From Methylobacterium durans (lineage in GTDB: Bacteria; Pseudomonadota; Alphaproteobacteria; Rhizobiales; Beijerinckiaceae), in NCBI RefSeq assembly GCF_003173715.1, contig NZ_CP029550.1, forward strand, positions 62,001-126,000: a stretch of DNA of 64,000 nt, written 5' to 3'. A program made the position numbers and the translations under genes. The notes under the pieces are model-generated. The model had not been told where the DNA came from and made no database searches. It saw only the letters and a list, made by a program, of their open reading frames with translations. Below are positions 35,740 to 44,276 of the stretch, piece by piece; positions within the stretch are counted from its first letter, which is position 1; every line of letters begins with the position of its first letter.

Positions 35740-37157
35740 TTATTCCGCCGCTGCGGCGGCCGTCGGCGGCTCGCGCTCGACGGTGCGGAAGTTCTCGAGT
35801 TCCGAGAGGAAGTTGCGCGCCCACCAATCCACGTCCTCGCGCTTCATCCGCTCGGCCATCGGCCGCCAGCGCTCCAGCCGCTCGCCCCGCGGCATGTAGA
35901 GGGCGGTCCGGATCGCCTCGGCGACCTCGAAATGGTCGTACGGGTTGACGAGGATCGCCTCTGGCAATTGGCGTGCCGCGCCTGCGAACTTCGAGAGAAC
36001 CAGCACGCCCGGATCCTCGTCGCTCTGGGCGACGACGTATTCCTTGGCGACGAGGTTCATGCCGTCGCGCATCGGTGTCACGAGGCCAACCCGGGCCGCC
36101 CGGTAGAGTCCGGCGAGCACGGCGCGGGGGATAGGCCTTGGTGACGTACTGGATCGGCGTCCAGGCCGGCTCGCCGAGCGAGCCGTTGATCTCTCCGACC
36201 GTCTCGTTCACCTCGCGGGACAGCTGCTCGTATTCCGGCACCTCGCTGCGCGATTTCGGGGTGATCTGGATATAGACGACGTTGCCGCGCTGGTCGGGGT
36301 TGGAGGCGAAGAAGCGGTTCACCGCCTCCATGCGTTCGGGCACGCCCTTCGAATAGTCGAGCCGATCGACGCCGATCAGGAGCTTGCGGGTGCGCAGCCC
36401 GGCGATCGTGTCTCGCACGGTCTTGTTGGAGCCGGCTTTGTCGGCCGCCTCCTTGAAGCCGGCGACGTCGATGCCGATCGGGAGGAGCGGATGCGGGTGC
36501 GGCGCCCGTCCACCATCAGCGAGCCGCCGCCGAGCGGGATTGCCCAGCGTGTCGCAGAGATTGCGGTGCAGGTTCTGCACGTCCGGATCGGTCTGGAGGC
36601 CGATCAGGTCGTAATCGGCGATGGCGCGCAGGAGGTCACCGCTCGCGGGCAGCGAGTTGAACACGTCGGCCGCCGGCCAGGGGATGTGGTGGAAATAGCC
36701 GATCGGGTTGGCGATGCCGGGCGCGCAGCTCCGAGGCGAGGGGCAGCAGGTGGTAATCGTGCACCCAGATGATGTCGTCGGGCTCGATCAGCTTGGCGAG
36801 CTGGCGCGCGAAGATGCGGTTGACCCGGCAATACCCGGCATAATCCGAGCGCGAGAAGGCGCCGAGCCCGAGCCTGTAATGCATGATCGGCCAGAGCGCC
36901 CGGTTGGCGAAGCCGGCGTAATATTCCCGGTGATCCTGCGGGGAGAGGTCGACGACGGCGTACTGGACGCGGCCTCGATCGATCAGCGTGGGCTCCTCGG
37001 AGGGCTCCTCGACGATGTTGCCGCTCCAGCCGAACCAGAGCCCCTCGTAGGCGGTGAAGGCCTCCTTCACCGCGACCGCGAGGCCGCCGGCTGCGACCGC
37101 CTTGCCGCCCTCCTCGGGGACTGCAACGCGGTTCGATACGATGACAAGGCGTGCCAC
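35740..37157 (-). CDS. otsA: alpha,alpha-trehalose-phosphate synthase (frameshifted)
   Basis: GT20 enzyme that makes trehalose-6-phosphate from UDP-glucose and glucose-6-phosphate; about 470 residues. The N-terminus has [12 protein letters not shown] and GLWFGWSGN. The middle has [35 protein letters not shown] and YIQITPKSR. The end has [19 protein letters not shown] and [12 protein letters not shown]. Breaks occur near 36720 (two bases lost or one gained), as a compensating pair around 36540 and 36482, and at the G-run 36125-36129 (one base gained). GTG at 37157 is preferred; an in-frame ATG 18 codons upstream adds an arginine-rich tail. No otsB phosphatase is in the window. It heads the leftward operon. 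Confidence 0.93.
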
Positions 37158-37566
37158 GAAGCCGGCTCCGGTCCTCAGAGCGCGAGCGCGAGGAGGCCCG
37201 CGCTCGACCATAACGTTTCCTCGGGTGAACGCGCGGAAGCCGAGCGCGATCCGTTGACCCTAGCCAAGCGCGATCGGACCCTGCGGGTCAAGATGCAGTT
37301 TCCCGGGCCGCACGAAGAAAAATGCCGGTCGTCTCGCGGCATCCTCCGCGGATCGGCGCCCCACACGCGCAAGGTCAAGCTCCGAATTCCCGCTGAACGT
37401 GCAAGCTTGGCCGATCATGCCCGGCCTTGTCTGAACGAACGCTGAGCCGCGCGCGCCGCCGGGCTCGCGGAGAGGCCAGGGCGCGCTGCTCTGCGGAACC
37501 GCGAACGACCGGGGCGGTTACTCAGCCGACACGACCCCTCGCTTCCCGAGTGCAAGGAGTAAGCCC
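37158..37566. other. divergent intergenic region with stress promoter
   Basis: 409 bases between otsA (leftward) and the envelope-protein cluster (rightward). The rightward half holds an EcfG-like promoter at 37495-37519 and an AAGGAG ribosome binding site just before 37567. I found no comparable EcfG site facing otsA. No RNA gene was recognised. Confidence 0.55.
37495..37519 (+). promoter_or_regulatory. EcfG-type general stress promoter
   Basis: GGAAC at 37495-37499 and GTT at 37517-37519 are separated by 17 bases, matching the alphaproteobacterial EcfG consensus GGAAC-N16/17-cGTT with one mismatch (gGTT). The ATG of the first envelope gene lies 47 bases downstream, a normal leader length. 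Confidence 0.65.
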
Positions 37567-38070
37567 ATGGCCGCGAACGCGTCTCCCAACCCTTCCGCGG
37601 GTTCCGATCCGGGTGCCGCGGGCACGGGCGACCCGGCCAATTGGCGCGAGCTGAAGCACGATGTCGAGGACATCCGGGACACCGCGGTGGAGCGCGGGCG
37701 CGGCCTGCTCGACGCCGCCCGCGCACAGGCGCAGGATTATGTGGACCGGCGCAAGACCGACGCTGCCCAGTCGGTCAACGACCTCGCCAAGACGCTCCGC
37801 GACTCGAGCAGGACCTTCGACGATCGCCCCAACATCAAGGCGTTCTTCGACAGCGCGGCGGAAGGGCTGGAGACGCTCGGCGGCTCGATCGAGGCGCGCA
37901 GCTTCGCGGATTTCTACGAGGATGCGGAGGCGTTCGCGCGCCGTGCGCCGGTCGCGGTGGCGGTCGGCACCTTCGTGGCGGGCTTCATCGCCGCCCGTTT
38001 CATCAAGTCGTCGAGCCTGCCGCCGGACGCCCGCTATGATCGCGACCGCTTCGACGACCGGAACGCCTGA
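37567..38070 (+). CDS. envelope-associated stress protein, DUF883/ElaB-like
   Basis: 167 residues. A disordered glycine/proline N-terminus is followed by a long amphipathic helical region (about 30-125) and a single C-terminal hydrophobic helix, AVAVGTFVAGFIAARFI. This layout resembles ElaB/YqjD-type proteins, which are tail-anchored in the inner membrane, although the family assignment is loose. The AAGGAG site is well placed. It is the first of four short genes that look like one stress operon, and an EcfG-like promoter lies just upstream. Likely role: membrane-associated protection in the general stress response (inference). Confidence 0.7.
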   Translation: MAANASPNPSAGSDPGAAGTGDPANWRELKHDVEDIRDTAVERGRGLLDAARAQAQDYVDRRKTDAAQSVNDLAKTLRDSSRTFDDRPNIKAFFDSAAEGLETLGGSIEARSFADFYEDAEAFARRAPVAVAVGTFVAGFIAARFIKSSSLPPDARYDRDRFDDRNA

Positions 38071-38080
38071 GGGATTCGCG

Positions 38081-38491
38081 ATGTCGAACGGACCTCCCCC
38101 ACCCGGTTCGCCCACGAGCATCCAGAGCCTCGTCGGCGATGCCCTGCGCGAGACGAACGAACTCGCGCGCAAGGAGATCGCGCTGTTCCGCGCCGAGATG
38201 GCGAGCAACGTGCGCTCCCTCTTCATTGGCCTCGCCTGCCTCGTGGGAGCGGCCGTCTTCGCGGTCGTGTCGCTCCTCGTGCTGATCGGCGCCTTCGTGA
38301 AATGGCTCGCGACGATCGTCGGCTCCGAGTGGCTGTCGGCGCTCATCGTCGGCGGCGTGCTGCTGGTGATCGCGATCGGCATGGCGCTCTGGGGTCGTAG
38401 CGCCATGTCGCTCTCGACGCTCGCGCCAACCCGCACCACGCGCCAGGTCCGCCAGGACGCCCGCGCCCTGTCAGAGAGGGTCTCCGGATGA
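38081..38491 (+). CDS. phage-holin-like membrane protein (DUF1469, YqjE-type)
   Basis: 136-residue protein with a short polar N-terminus, an amphipathic helix (DALRETNELARKEIALFRAE) and two transmembrane helices (about 48-72 and 85-107). This is the pattern of the Phage_holin_3_6/DUF1469 family, whose bacterial members (YqjE-like) are not phage genes and usually sit beside ElaB/YqjD and DUF3618 genes, as here. The start ATG is ten bases after the previous stop. The stop overlaps the next start (ATGA), so the genes are translationally coupled. Confidence 0.8.
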   Translation: MSNGPPPPGSPTSIQSLVGDALRETNELARKEIALFRAEMASNVRSLFIGLACLVGAAVFAVVSLLVLIGAFVKWLATIVGSEWLSALIVGGVLLVIAIGMALWGRSAMSLSTLAPTRTTRQVRQDARALSERVSG

Positions 38492-38877
38492 GTTCGATGA
38501 ACGAGTTGGAGCGGGAGATCGAGGAGAGCCGGGCCCGCCTCGACACCACGATCGACCGCATCCAGAACCGCCTCTCCCCGTCGAGTCTCGTCGACGAGAT
38601 GCTGGGCAGTGCCCGCAAGACGCCGCTCAACGGCGTCTACGAGGGCGCGCTCGACGCGGTCCGCCGCAACCCCGTACCCGTGATGCTGATCGCAGCCGGG
38701 CTCGGTTGGTTGCTGTTTCGGATGCAGGACGATGCGGCCCGCTCCGGCCGGCTGCGGCGGGCGCGCCGTTCCGCCGAACGGGTGCCGGTCCTCAATACGG
38801 GGGCGGCCCGCGTCTACGACCCCGACCTGCTCGCGGGCCGCCCGGCCCGGGAACTCGCCGAGGAAACCCAGATCTGA
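38488..38877 (+). CDS. DUF3618 family protein
   Basis: 129-residue membrane-associated protein. The first 35 residues (MNELEREIEESRARLDTTID) are the hallmark of DUF3618 and resemble a short coiled coil. A hydrophobic helix at about 65-80 (VPVMLIAAGLGWLLF) probably anchors it in the inner membrane, followed by a basic tail. It overlaps the previous gene by four bases. Function unknown; the family is regularly found in operons with DUF883-like and holin-like stress proteins. Confidence 0.85.
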   Translation: MSSMNELEREIEESRARLDTTIDRIQNRLSPSSLVDEMLGSARKTPLNGVYEGALDAVRRNPVPVMLIAAGLGWLLFRMQDDAARSGRLRRARRSAERVPVLNTGAARVYDPDLLAGRPARELAEETQI

Positions 38878-38938
38878 CGGCGCAGCCGACGCGTCCTTGT
38901 CGACGCGAGCGCCCGCATCGAGATGACAGGAGTACGCC

Positions 38939-39747
38939 ATGAGTGACACCGGCAAGCCGCAGCAGAACGGCCGCCCCGTCCCGAGGACATCGCCGCAGGG
39001 GTCACCCCGATCCCGGCGGGCAGTCTCGACCCGCACGCGAAGGAGCAGGATTTCAGCCTGCGGCCCGACCCGACCGGCAGCCACGATCCCCTCGGTGCCG
39101 GGCGGACGGACCCTCACGCGAAGCCGCAGGATTTCAGCTTCCGCCCGGATCCCACCGGCAGCCGCGATCCGGGCGGGACGTCCGCGATGCCGCGCCATGA
39201 GGTCCGCGGCGCCGGAAGCGGCACGACGGGGCGCGCCGAGGGCGTGGCCGGCCAGGTGGCCGACAAGGCGTCGGATCTCGCGGGGCAGGCGCGGGACCGC
39301 GTGCTCGGCGCGGCCGATGACGTGCGCGCGCGCGCCTCGGACGCCTACGGCGACGCCCGCGACTGGATCTCGGACATGCAGCGCGATCAGCGCCGCCGGG
39401 TCGAGGATCTCGCGGCCCGCGGCCAGGAGCGCCTGCGAGGCCACCGCACCAATGCCGAGCAGTTCGTGCAGGAGAACCCCCTTCTCGTCGGTGTCGTGGG
39501 CCTGGCGGCCGGTCTCCTCCTCGGCGCGCTGCTGCCGCGGACACGCGGCGAGGACCGCAACCTCGGTCCCTACGCGGACGAGCTCCGCGGCCACGGGCTG
39601 CGCTATGCCCGCGACTTCGCCGACCGCGGCCGCGAGTTCGTCGAGAACGCCCTCGACCCGGACAACCTGAACGCCTCCGCCCAGCGCGCGGGCGCGGAGC
39701 CGGGGCCGGCCTATCAGGGTGAGGAGCGGGCGGCGCACCGGCTCTGA
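38939..39747 (+). CDS. membrane stress protein with N-terminal tandem repeat (frameshifted)
   Basis: About 269 residues after repair. A disordered N-terminal third holds two 27-residue repeats with the core DPHAK-x-QDFS-x-RPDPTGS. An alanine-rich helical middle (EGVAGQVADKASDLAGQARD) resembles DUF883/ElaB or LEA-like helices. One membrane helix, PLLVGVVGLAAGLLLGALL, and a polar tail follow. One base seems lost in the C-run 38980-38982, so the true sequence continues PEDIAAGVTPIPAGS. AGGAG precedes the ATG. A terminator follows at 39772. Probably the last gene of the envelope stress operon. Confidence 0.72.
39028..39170 (+). repeat. in-frame 81-bp tandem repeat, two copies
   Basis: Copy one spans 39028-39089 and copy two 39109-39170. 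The offset is exactly 81 bases (27 codons) and the conserved part is about 62 bases. Each encodes DPHAK, then QDFS, then RPDPTGS and DP. Differences are largely synonymous or conservative, which suggests the peptide is under selection and not a recent duplication. Confidence 0.85.
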
Positions 39748-39771
39748 GCCGACAGCGATGGAAGGGAGACG

Positions 39772-39797
39772 GGGCGGCGCATCGCGTCGCCCATTTT
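39772..39797 (+). terminator. Rho-independent terminator after the envelope cluster
   Basis: Stem gggcggcg pairs with cgtcgccc (one G-T pair) around the loop catcg, followed by atttt. It lies 24 bases after the stop at 39747 and would end the four-gene unit. Confidence 0.7.
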
Positions 39798-39959
39798 CCT
39801 GAGTTCCGTATCCGAGGCCTTGATGCTTCCGGCGGCGTGGATCGGAGCCGTGGCATTCATCGCTGTCGGCCGCGCGGTTCGCCTGCCTCGCCCTGTCGCG
39901 GATCGTGTTAGGCTGAGACCGATCGCCCCGCTCCCGCGGTGCCAGGCCGCCCCGCATCC

Positions 39960-40708
39960 ATGTCCTCCCCGGAACCCGCAAGCGAACACGCCCTGCGCAT
40001 CCTGCCCTGCGGGGACACCGCGCTCACCGTAGAGGTCGGGGATACGATCGACCCTGCCCTCAACGCGGCCGTCCTCGCGCTCGAAGCCCGGGTGCTCGCC
40101 GCGGGCCTTCCGGCCTCGTCGAGACGGTGCCGACCTACCGCTCCCTCACCCTCCACATCGACCCGCTCGAAACCGATCCTGCCGCCGTCGAGGCGGCGGT
40201 GCGGGACCTCGCGCGTGGCCCCCTTCCCGTCCCGGCACGGCGGCGGCTCTGGCGCGTGCCCGTCGTCTACGGGGGCGAGCACGGCATCGATCTCGACGCG
40301 GTCGCCGAACGCCACGGCATCCCGCCGCGGCTGGTCGTGGAGCGGCATGCCGCCCCCGAATATCGGGTCGTGATGCTCGGCTTCCTGCCGGGCTACGCCT
40401 ACCTCGCTGGCCTCGATCCCGGCCTCGCCCTGTCCCGACGGCCGAATCCGCGACCGGTGACGCCGGCCGGCACGATCTCGATCGGCGGCGCGCAGGCGCT
40501 CGTCGCCAGCATCGCGGCGCCGAGCGGCTGGCATCTGCTCGGCCGCACCCCCGTGCGCAGCTTCGCGCCGTCGCGCGAGCCGGTCTTCCTGTTCGAGCCC
40601 GGCGACGCGATCCGCTTCGTGCCGACCGATCCCGGACGCTGGGAAGCCCTCGATCGAGCGGCGGCTGCGGGCGAGGTGGTGGCGGAGCTCGCCGAGGCGG
40701 CCGCGTGA
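39960..40708 (+). CDS. pxpB: 5-oxoprolinase subunit B (frameshifted)
   Basis: Subunit of the ATP-dependent 5-oxoprolinase PxpABC, which opens 5-oxoproline to glutamate (KipI family). ATG 39960 gives SEHALRILPCGDTALTVEVG, a typical start. The body has TYRSLTLHIDP, RVPVVYGGEHGIDLD, VVMLGFLPGYAYLAGLDP and GTISIGGAQALVASIAAPSGWHLLGRTP (given in pieces of the family core). One G is missing at 40112-40113, where GLVETVPTYRS resumes; full length is about 250 residues. The stop overlaps the pxpC start by four bases. pxpA is about 11 kb away on the other strand. Confidence 0.9.
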
Positions 40709-41720
40709 GCCACGCCCATCTCCTCGTGCTCGAATGCGGGCCGGCGACCGGCCTGCAGGATGGCGGACGGCGCGGCTACCAGCGCCAGGGCCTCTCGGGC
40801 TCGGGGCCGATGGACCGCCTCGCGCTGGCGGCGGCCAACGCCCTCGTCGGGAACGCGCCGGCGCTGGCGGCCGTCGAACTCGCCCTGTCCGGCGCGCGGC
40901 TACGCGCGGTCGGCGGCGCGGTGCGTTTCGCGCTCGCTGGCGCCCCTTCGGCCTCTCGATCGACGACGAGACCGTGGGCGACCATCACTCCCTTCGTCTG
41001 CCGGAAGGCGCGACACTGGCGCTCACGCCGCCGCGGCAGGGCCTGTTCGCCTATCTCGCCGTGGCCGGCGGGATAGGCGTGCCAGACAGCCTCGGGAGCC
41101 GCGCCCTCCACCTGCGGGCGGGCCTCGGCGGCATCGACGGCCGTGCCTTGCGTGCGGGTGACCGCCTGCCTGTCGCCGCCTGCGCGGGCGCGATGGCGGA
41201 TCGGGTGCTCGGCCCGCTGCCCCTCGACGCGGACGAGCCGGTGCGCGTCGTGCTGGGTCCTCAAGCCGATCATTTTCCGGATGACGCCGTCGCATCCTTT
41301 CTCGCCGCTGCCTACACGGTGTCGAACCGGGCCGACCGGATGGGCTACCAGCTCGACGGACCGCCCATTCGCCACGGAGAGCGCGGCTTCAACATCGTCT
41401 CCGACGCCACCGTCGCGGGCTCGATCCAGGTGCCCGGCAGCGGCCTGCCGATCATCCTGTTGGCGGACCGCCAGACCACCGGCGGCTACCCGAAGATCGC
41501 GACCGTGATCTCGGCCGACCTGCGCCGCGTCGCGCAGCGCCGGCCCGGCGAGCGCCTCGGCTTCGCGCCGGTCTCCGTGGACCATGCCGTCGCCCTCGCC
41601 CGCGAGGCGGCGGCGCTGGAGGCCAGCCTGCCCGGACGGTTGCGGTCGGTCGTCTCCCGTGACGAGCGGCTGATGGCGGCAAACCTCGCTGGGAACGCCG
41701 TCGACGCGCTGGCACCCTGA
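40705..41720 (+). CDS. pxpC: 5-oxoprolinase subunit C (frameshifted)
   Basis: Biotin-dependent carboxylase-like (KipA) subunit of 5-oxoprolinase. Family motifs: GLQDGGRRGYQRQGLSGSGPMD at the start, then FAYLAVAGGIGVPDSLGSR, YTVSNRADRMGYQLDG, SDATVAGSIQVPGSGLPI and LADRQTTGGYPKIATV (shortened). GTG start overlapping pxpB. One C is missing at 40943-40946, after which PFGLSIDDETVGDHH continues; the repaired protein has about 338 residues. Acts in the cytosol with PxpA and PxpB. Confidence 0.92.
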
Positions 41721-41773
41721 CGGTATCCGCGGGCGCGGTTGCGTCGAAATCGCCCGATCCGCGTTGTCGCCCC

Positions 41774-42859
41774 ATGAGCGACGAGACCCGCGACACCCCC
41801 CGCCTCGGCTTCTGCTGCAAGTTCATCCCCGACGAGCCGCCGGGTACCCACAAGACCGTCAAGGCCGCCAAGGAGGCGGCGCTTGCCATGAACGTCACCA
41901 GCGTGACGATGGCCTATCTCCAGCGCCAGTCGCCGATCGCGGCGCGGGCGAAGCTCGGCGAGATCGTGGGGCACAATCTCGTCGCCCTCGCGCGGCAGGT
42001 GGAGTGGGTGGGCGCGCGTCCGCCCCTGGAGCGGCTCCTGCGGATGGCGAGCTCGATCCTGCCCGGCTACACCCACCCGTCCGTCAAGCCGTTCTACGCG
42101 GAGCCCGAATTGCGTGGGGTGGTCGAGACCGGCCTCGCCGAGATCGGCGCGCGGGCGCGCGGCCTCGGCGTGCGCCTCAGCCTGCATCCCGGCCCATTCT
42201 GCATCCTCGCGTCACGCAACGAGGCGGCCCTGCAGAACGGCATCGAGGAGCTCGACTATCACGCCGAGATCATGGACATGATGGGTTACGGCACCGGCTG
42301 GCACCCGCACGGCGCCCATATCAACATCCATGTCGGCGCCCGCGACCCTGGCACCGAGGGCTGGCGGGCGAACCTGCCGAAGGTCAGCCGCGTCGGCCGC
42401 GATCTCGTCACCGTGGAGAACGACGAATCCTCCTTCGGACTCGACGCGGTGCTCGGCCTCTCCGACCTCGTGCCTGTCGTCCTCGACATCCATCATCACT
42501 GGGTCGAGAGCGGGGGCGCGTATATCGAGCCCGACGATCCCCGCATCGCCCGGATCCGTGAATCCTGGCGCGACGTGCGCCCCGTCTCCCACATCAGTGT
42601 CTCCCGCGAGACGCTCCTGCCCGACCACGATCCCGACCGCCTACCCGATTTCGCCGCCCTGCGCGCGGGCGGCCATTCCTGGCGGGACCTCGCCGCCCAT
42701 TCGGACCTGATGTGGAACCGGGCGCTCAACGCCCTCGTCGCGCGCCATCTCGCCTGGACGGATTTCGAGATCGAGGCGAAGTCGAAGAACCTCGCCTCCG
42801 TCGGCATCGCGGCGCAGATCTCGGGCGGCATCGCACCGCTCGCCGTCGCGGCAGAGTGA
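41774..42859 (+). CDS. UV damage endonuclease-like TIM-barrel protein
   Basis: 361 residues. It resembles UvdE/UvsE, a TIM-barrel AP-endonuclease-like nickase that cuts beside UV photoproducts. Matching points: RMASSILPGYTHPSV (UvdE has an SS-x-x-P-x-x-TH pattern), RLSLHPGPFCILAS, ELDYHAEIMDMMGYG, NIHVGARDPG, LVTVENDESSFGLDAVL and VVLDIHHHW. These place histidine, glutamate and aspartate metal ligands in the expected order. There is no signal peptide. A more distant xylose-isomerase-like sugar enzyme remains possible. It starts 53 bases after pxpC, probably as a separate function. Confidence 0.7.
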   Translation: MSDETRDTPRLGFCCKFIPDEPPGTHKTVKAAKEAALAMNVTSVTMAYLQRQSPIAARAKLGEIVGHNLVALARQVEWVGARPPLERLLRMASSILPGYTHPSVKPFYAEPELRGVVETGLAEIGARARGLGVRLSLHPGPFCILASRNEAALQNGIEELDYHAEIMDMMGYGTGWHPHGAHINIHVGARDPGTEGWRANLPKVSRVGRDLVTVENDESSFGLDAVLGLSDLVPVVLDIHHHWVESGGAYIEPDDPRIARIRESWRDVRPVSHISVSRETLLPDHDPDRLPDFAALRAGGHSWRDLAAHSDLMWNRALNALVARHLAWTDFEIEAKSKNLASVGIAAQISGGIAPLAVAAE

Positions 42860-42904
42860 CGGGCGGCTCGACGGCGCTGCGCCGAGCCGCTATCGCGATG
42901 CCCC

Positions 42905-43456
42905 ATGAAGACAGCCGATTGCGACATCCTCGTCATCCCGGGGCTCGCCGGCTCCGAGGAGGAGCACTGGCAGGCGCGCTGGGCGAGCCGCCTTCCCACG
43001 GCCCGCATCGTCGAGCAGGCGGATTGGCACCGGCCGGAGCCGGAGGCGTGGTGCGGTCGGATCCGCGAGGCTGTGGACGCGGCGACCCGTCCCGTTATCC
43101 TGATCGCGCACAGCCTCGGCGTCATCGCGAGCGTCGTGGTCGCGCCGAGCCTGCCCGCCGGCATCGTGCGGGGTGCCGTCCTCGTCGCGCCGCCCGACAT
43201 CGAGCGGACGCCGAACCTGCCCGAGAGCGTGCGCGCCTTCGCGCCGATCCCGCGGGAGCCCCTGCCCTTTCCCGCCCTCGTCGTGGCGAGCCGAACCGAC
43301 CCCTACTGCACTTTCGAGCGGGCCGAGGACTTCGCCTATGCCTGGGGCGCGGTGATTGTCGATGCGGGCGAGTCGGGACACATCAACGTGGCGAGCGGGC
43401 ACGGCCCCTGGCCCGAGGGGCTGATGCGGCTCGCCGGCTTCCTGAAGAATCTCTGA
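42905..43456 (+). CDS. RBBP9/YdeN-type serine hydrolase
   Basis: 183-residue cytosolic alpha/beta hydrolase of the small RBBP9/YdeN family. The N-terminal DILVIPGLAGSEEEHWQ is the family signature. The nucleophile serine is in LIAHSLGVIASV (about 70), the acid in VVASRTDPYC (about 122) and the histidine in DAGESGHINVASGHGPWPEG (about 159). Substrate unknown. The start follows the UvdE-like stop by 45 bases on the same strand, so the two may be co-transcribed. Confidence 0.88.
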   Translation: MKTADCDILVIPGLAGSEEEHWQARWASRLPTARIVEQADWHRPEPEAWCGRIREAVDAATRPVILIAHSLGVIASVVVAPSLPAGIVRGAVLVAPPDIERTPNLPESVRAFAPIPREPLPFPALVVASRTDPYCTFERAEDFAYAWGAVIVDAGESGHINVASGHGPWPEGLMRLAGFLKNL

Positions 43457-43538
43457 TCAGCGGACGTTGCCACGCTTCGATTTGCCGGTTTGGCAAGCCG
43501 ATGCGGGCCCGAAGATAATGTCGGCCCGGGAAAAATCG

Positions 43539-43563
43539 GGAACTGATCCAGATCAAACCGGTT
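43539..43563 (+). promoter_or_regulatory. EcfG-type general stress promoter
   Basis: GGAAC at 43539-43543 and GTT at 43561-43563 are 17 bases apart, the same spacing and one-mismatch pattern (gGTT) as the site at 37495. It lies 71 bases before the ATG of the exported protein at 43635, in a gene-free stretch. Confidence 0.62.
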
Positions 43564-43634
43564 TCATCCGCGAACGACGGCTGCGGCTGTGCGCCGGTAG
43601 CCTCGATAGCCTTGCTGAATTCGCGGAGATTGAG

Positions 43635-44141
43635 ATGACGACTGGACGGATCCTCGCCGGCCTCGCGATCGCGTGCCTGACGACCCCGGTTCTCGCCGGG
43701 CCCTGCACCGACCAGATCGCAGCCGTGGCCAAGCAGCTGGAGAGCAGCCCGGCTGCAGGCGCGGCCGTCACCGGCACCGTCTCCGGCAGCGTCGCCGACA
43801 CGAAGGCCGACGCCAAGACCTCGCGCGACAAGACCGCCGCCACCGAGAGCGCGCCGAGCCTCAACAAGGACGGCAAGACCGGTGGCGTCGGCGGCAATGA
43901 CGAGGTGAACGCCGCTGCGGCGAACCGCGCCACCTCGGCGGCGGACGTTCGCCGTCAGCAGGAGGGCAAGCCGACCGCCGCAGCGAACCCGGCCGAGGCC
44001 GGCAACGCCGACAGCGGCGCGAGCCGGGCCAAGAACCTGCTCGCCGAGGCCCGCGCCCTCGACGCCAAGGGCGACGATTCCTGCAAGGGCAAGCTCGCCG
44101 AGGCCAAGGACGCCGGGGGGTTGAGCCAGAGCTACCGGTGA
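43635..44141 (+). CDS. small exported alanine/lysine-rich protein
   Basis: 168 residues. The first 20 form a signal peptide (ILAGLAIACLTTPVLA, cut before GPC). The mature chain is low complexity, rich in Ala, Asp, Lys and Thr, with TDQIAAVAKQLE at its start and a helical C-terminus (ASRAKNLLAEARALDAKGDD). Two cysteines, one near each end, could form a disulfide. Probably periplasmic; function unknown. ATG 43635 is supported by a GGAG site seven bases before it, while the longer open frame lacks a signal. An EcfG-like promoter upstream suggests stress induction. Confidence 0.72.
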   Translation: MTTGRILAGLAIACLTTPVLAGPCTDQIAAVAKQLESSPAAGAAVTGTVSGSVADTKADAKTSRDKTAATESAPSLNKDGKTGGVGGNDEVNAAAANRATSAADVRRQQEGKPTAAANPAEAGNADSGASRAKNLLAEARALDAKGDDSCKGKLAEAKDAGGLSQSYR

Positions 44142-44276
44142 GTCGTCGACGTCCATCGAGGAAGACCCTCGCGGGAATGCGGGGGCCTCCCTCGTTTCCG
44201 GGGGTGGCCTTAACCTTTCGTTTACCGTCCTCGCGCTCGATGGGGCGGGCCGATCGGCCCCACAGAGCGAGGGATC

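Noticed and set aside
33603..37157. glgX and otsA as pseudogenes
   Set aside because: Each break is a one- or two-base indel at a G/C run and all catalytic motifs survive on both sides; the density of identical defects across the window points to sequence error.
38081..38491. Holin-like protein as evidence of a prophage
   Set aside because: The family name is historical; the neighbours are cellular stress proteins and no integrase, capsid or lysis gene is present.
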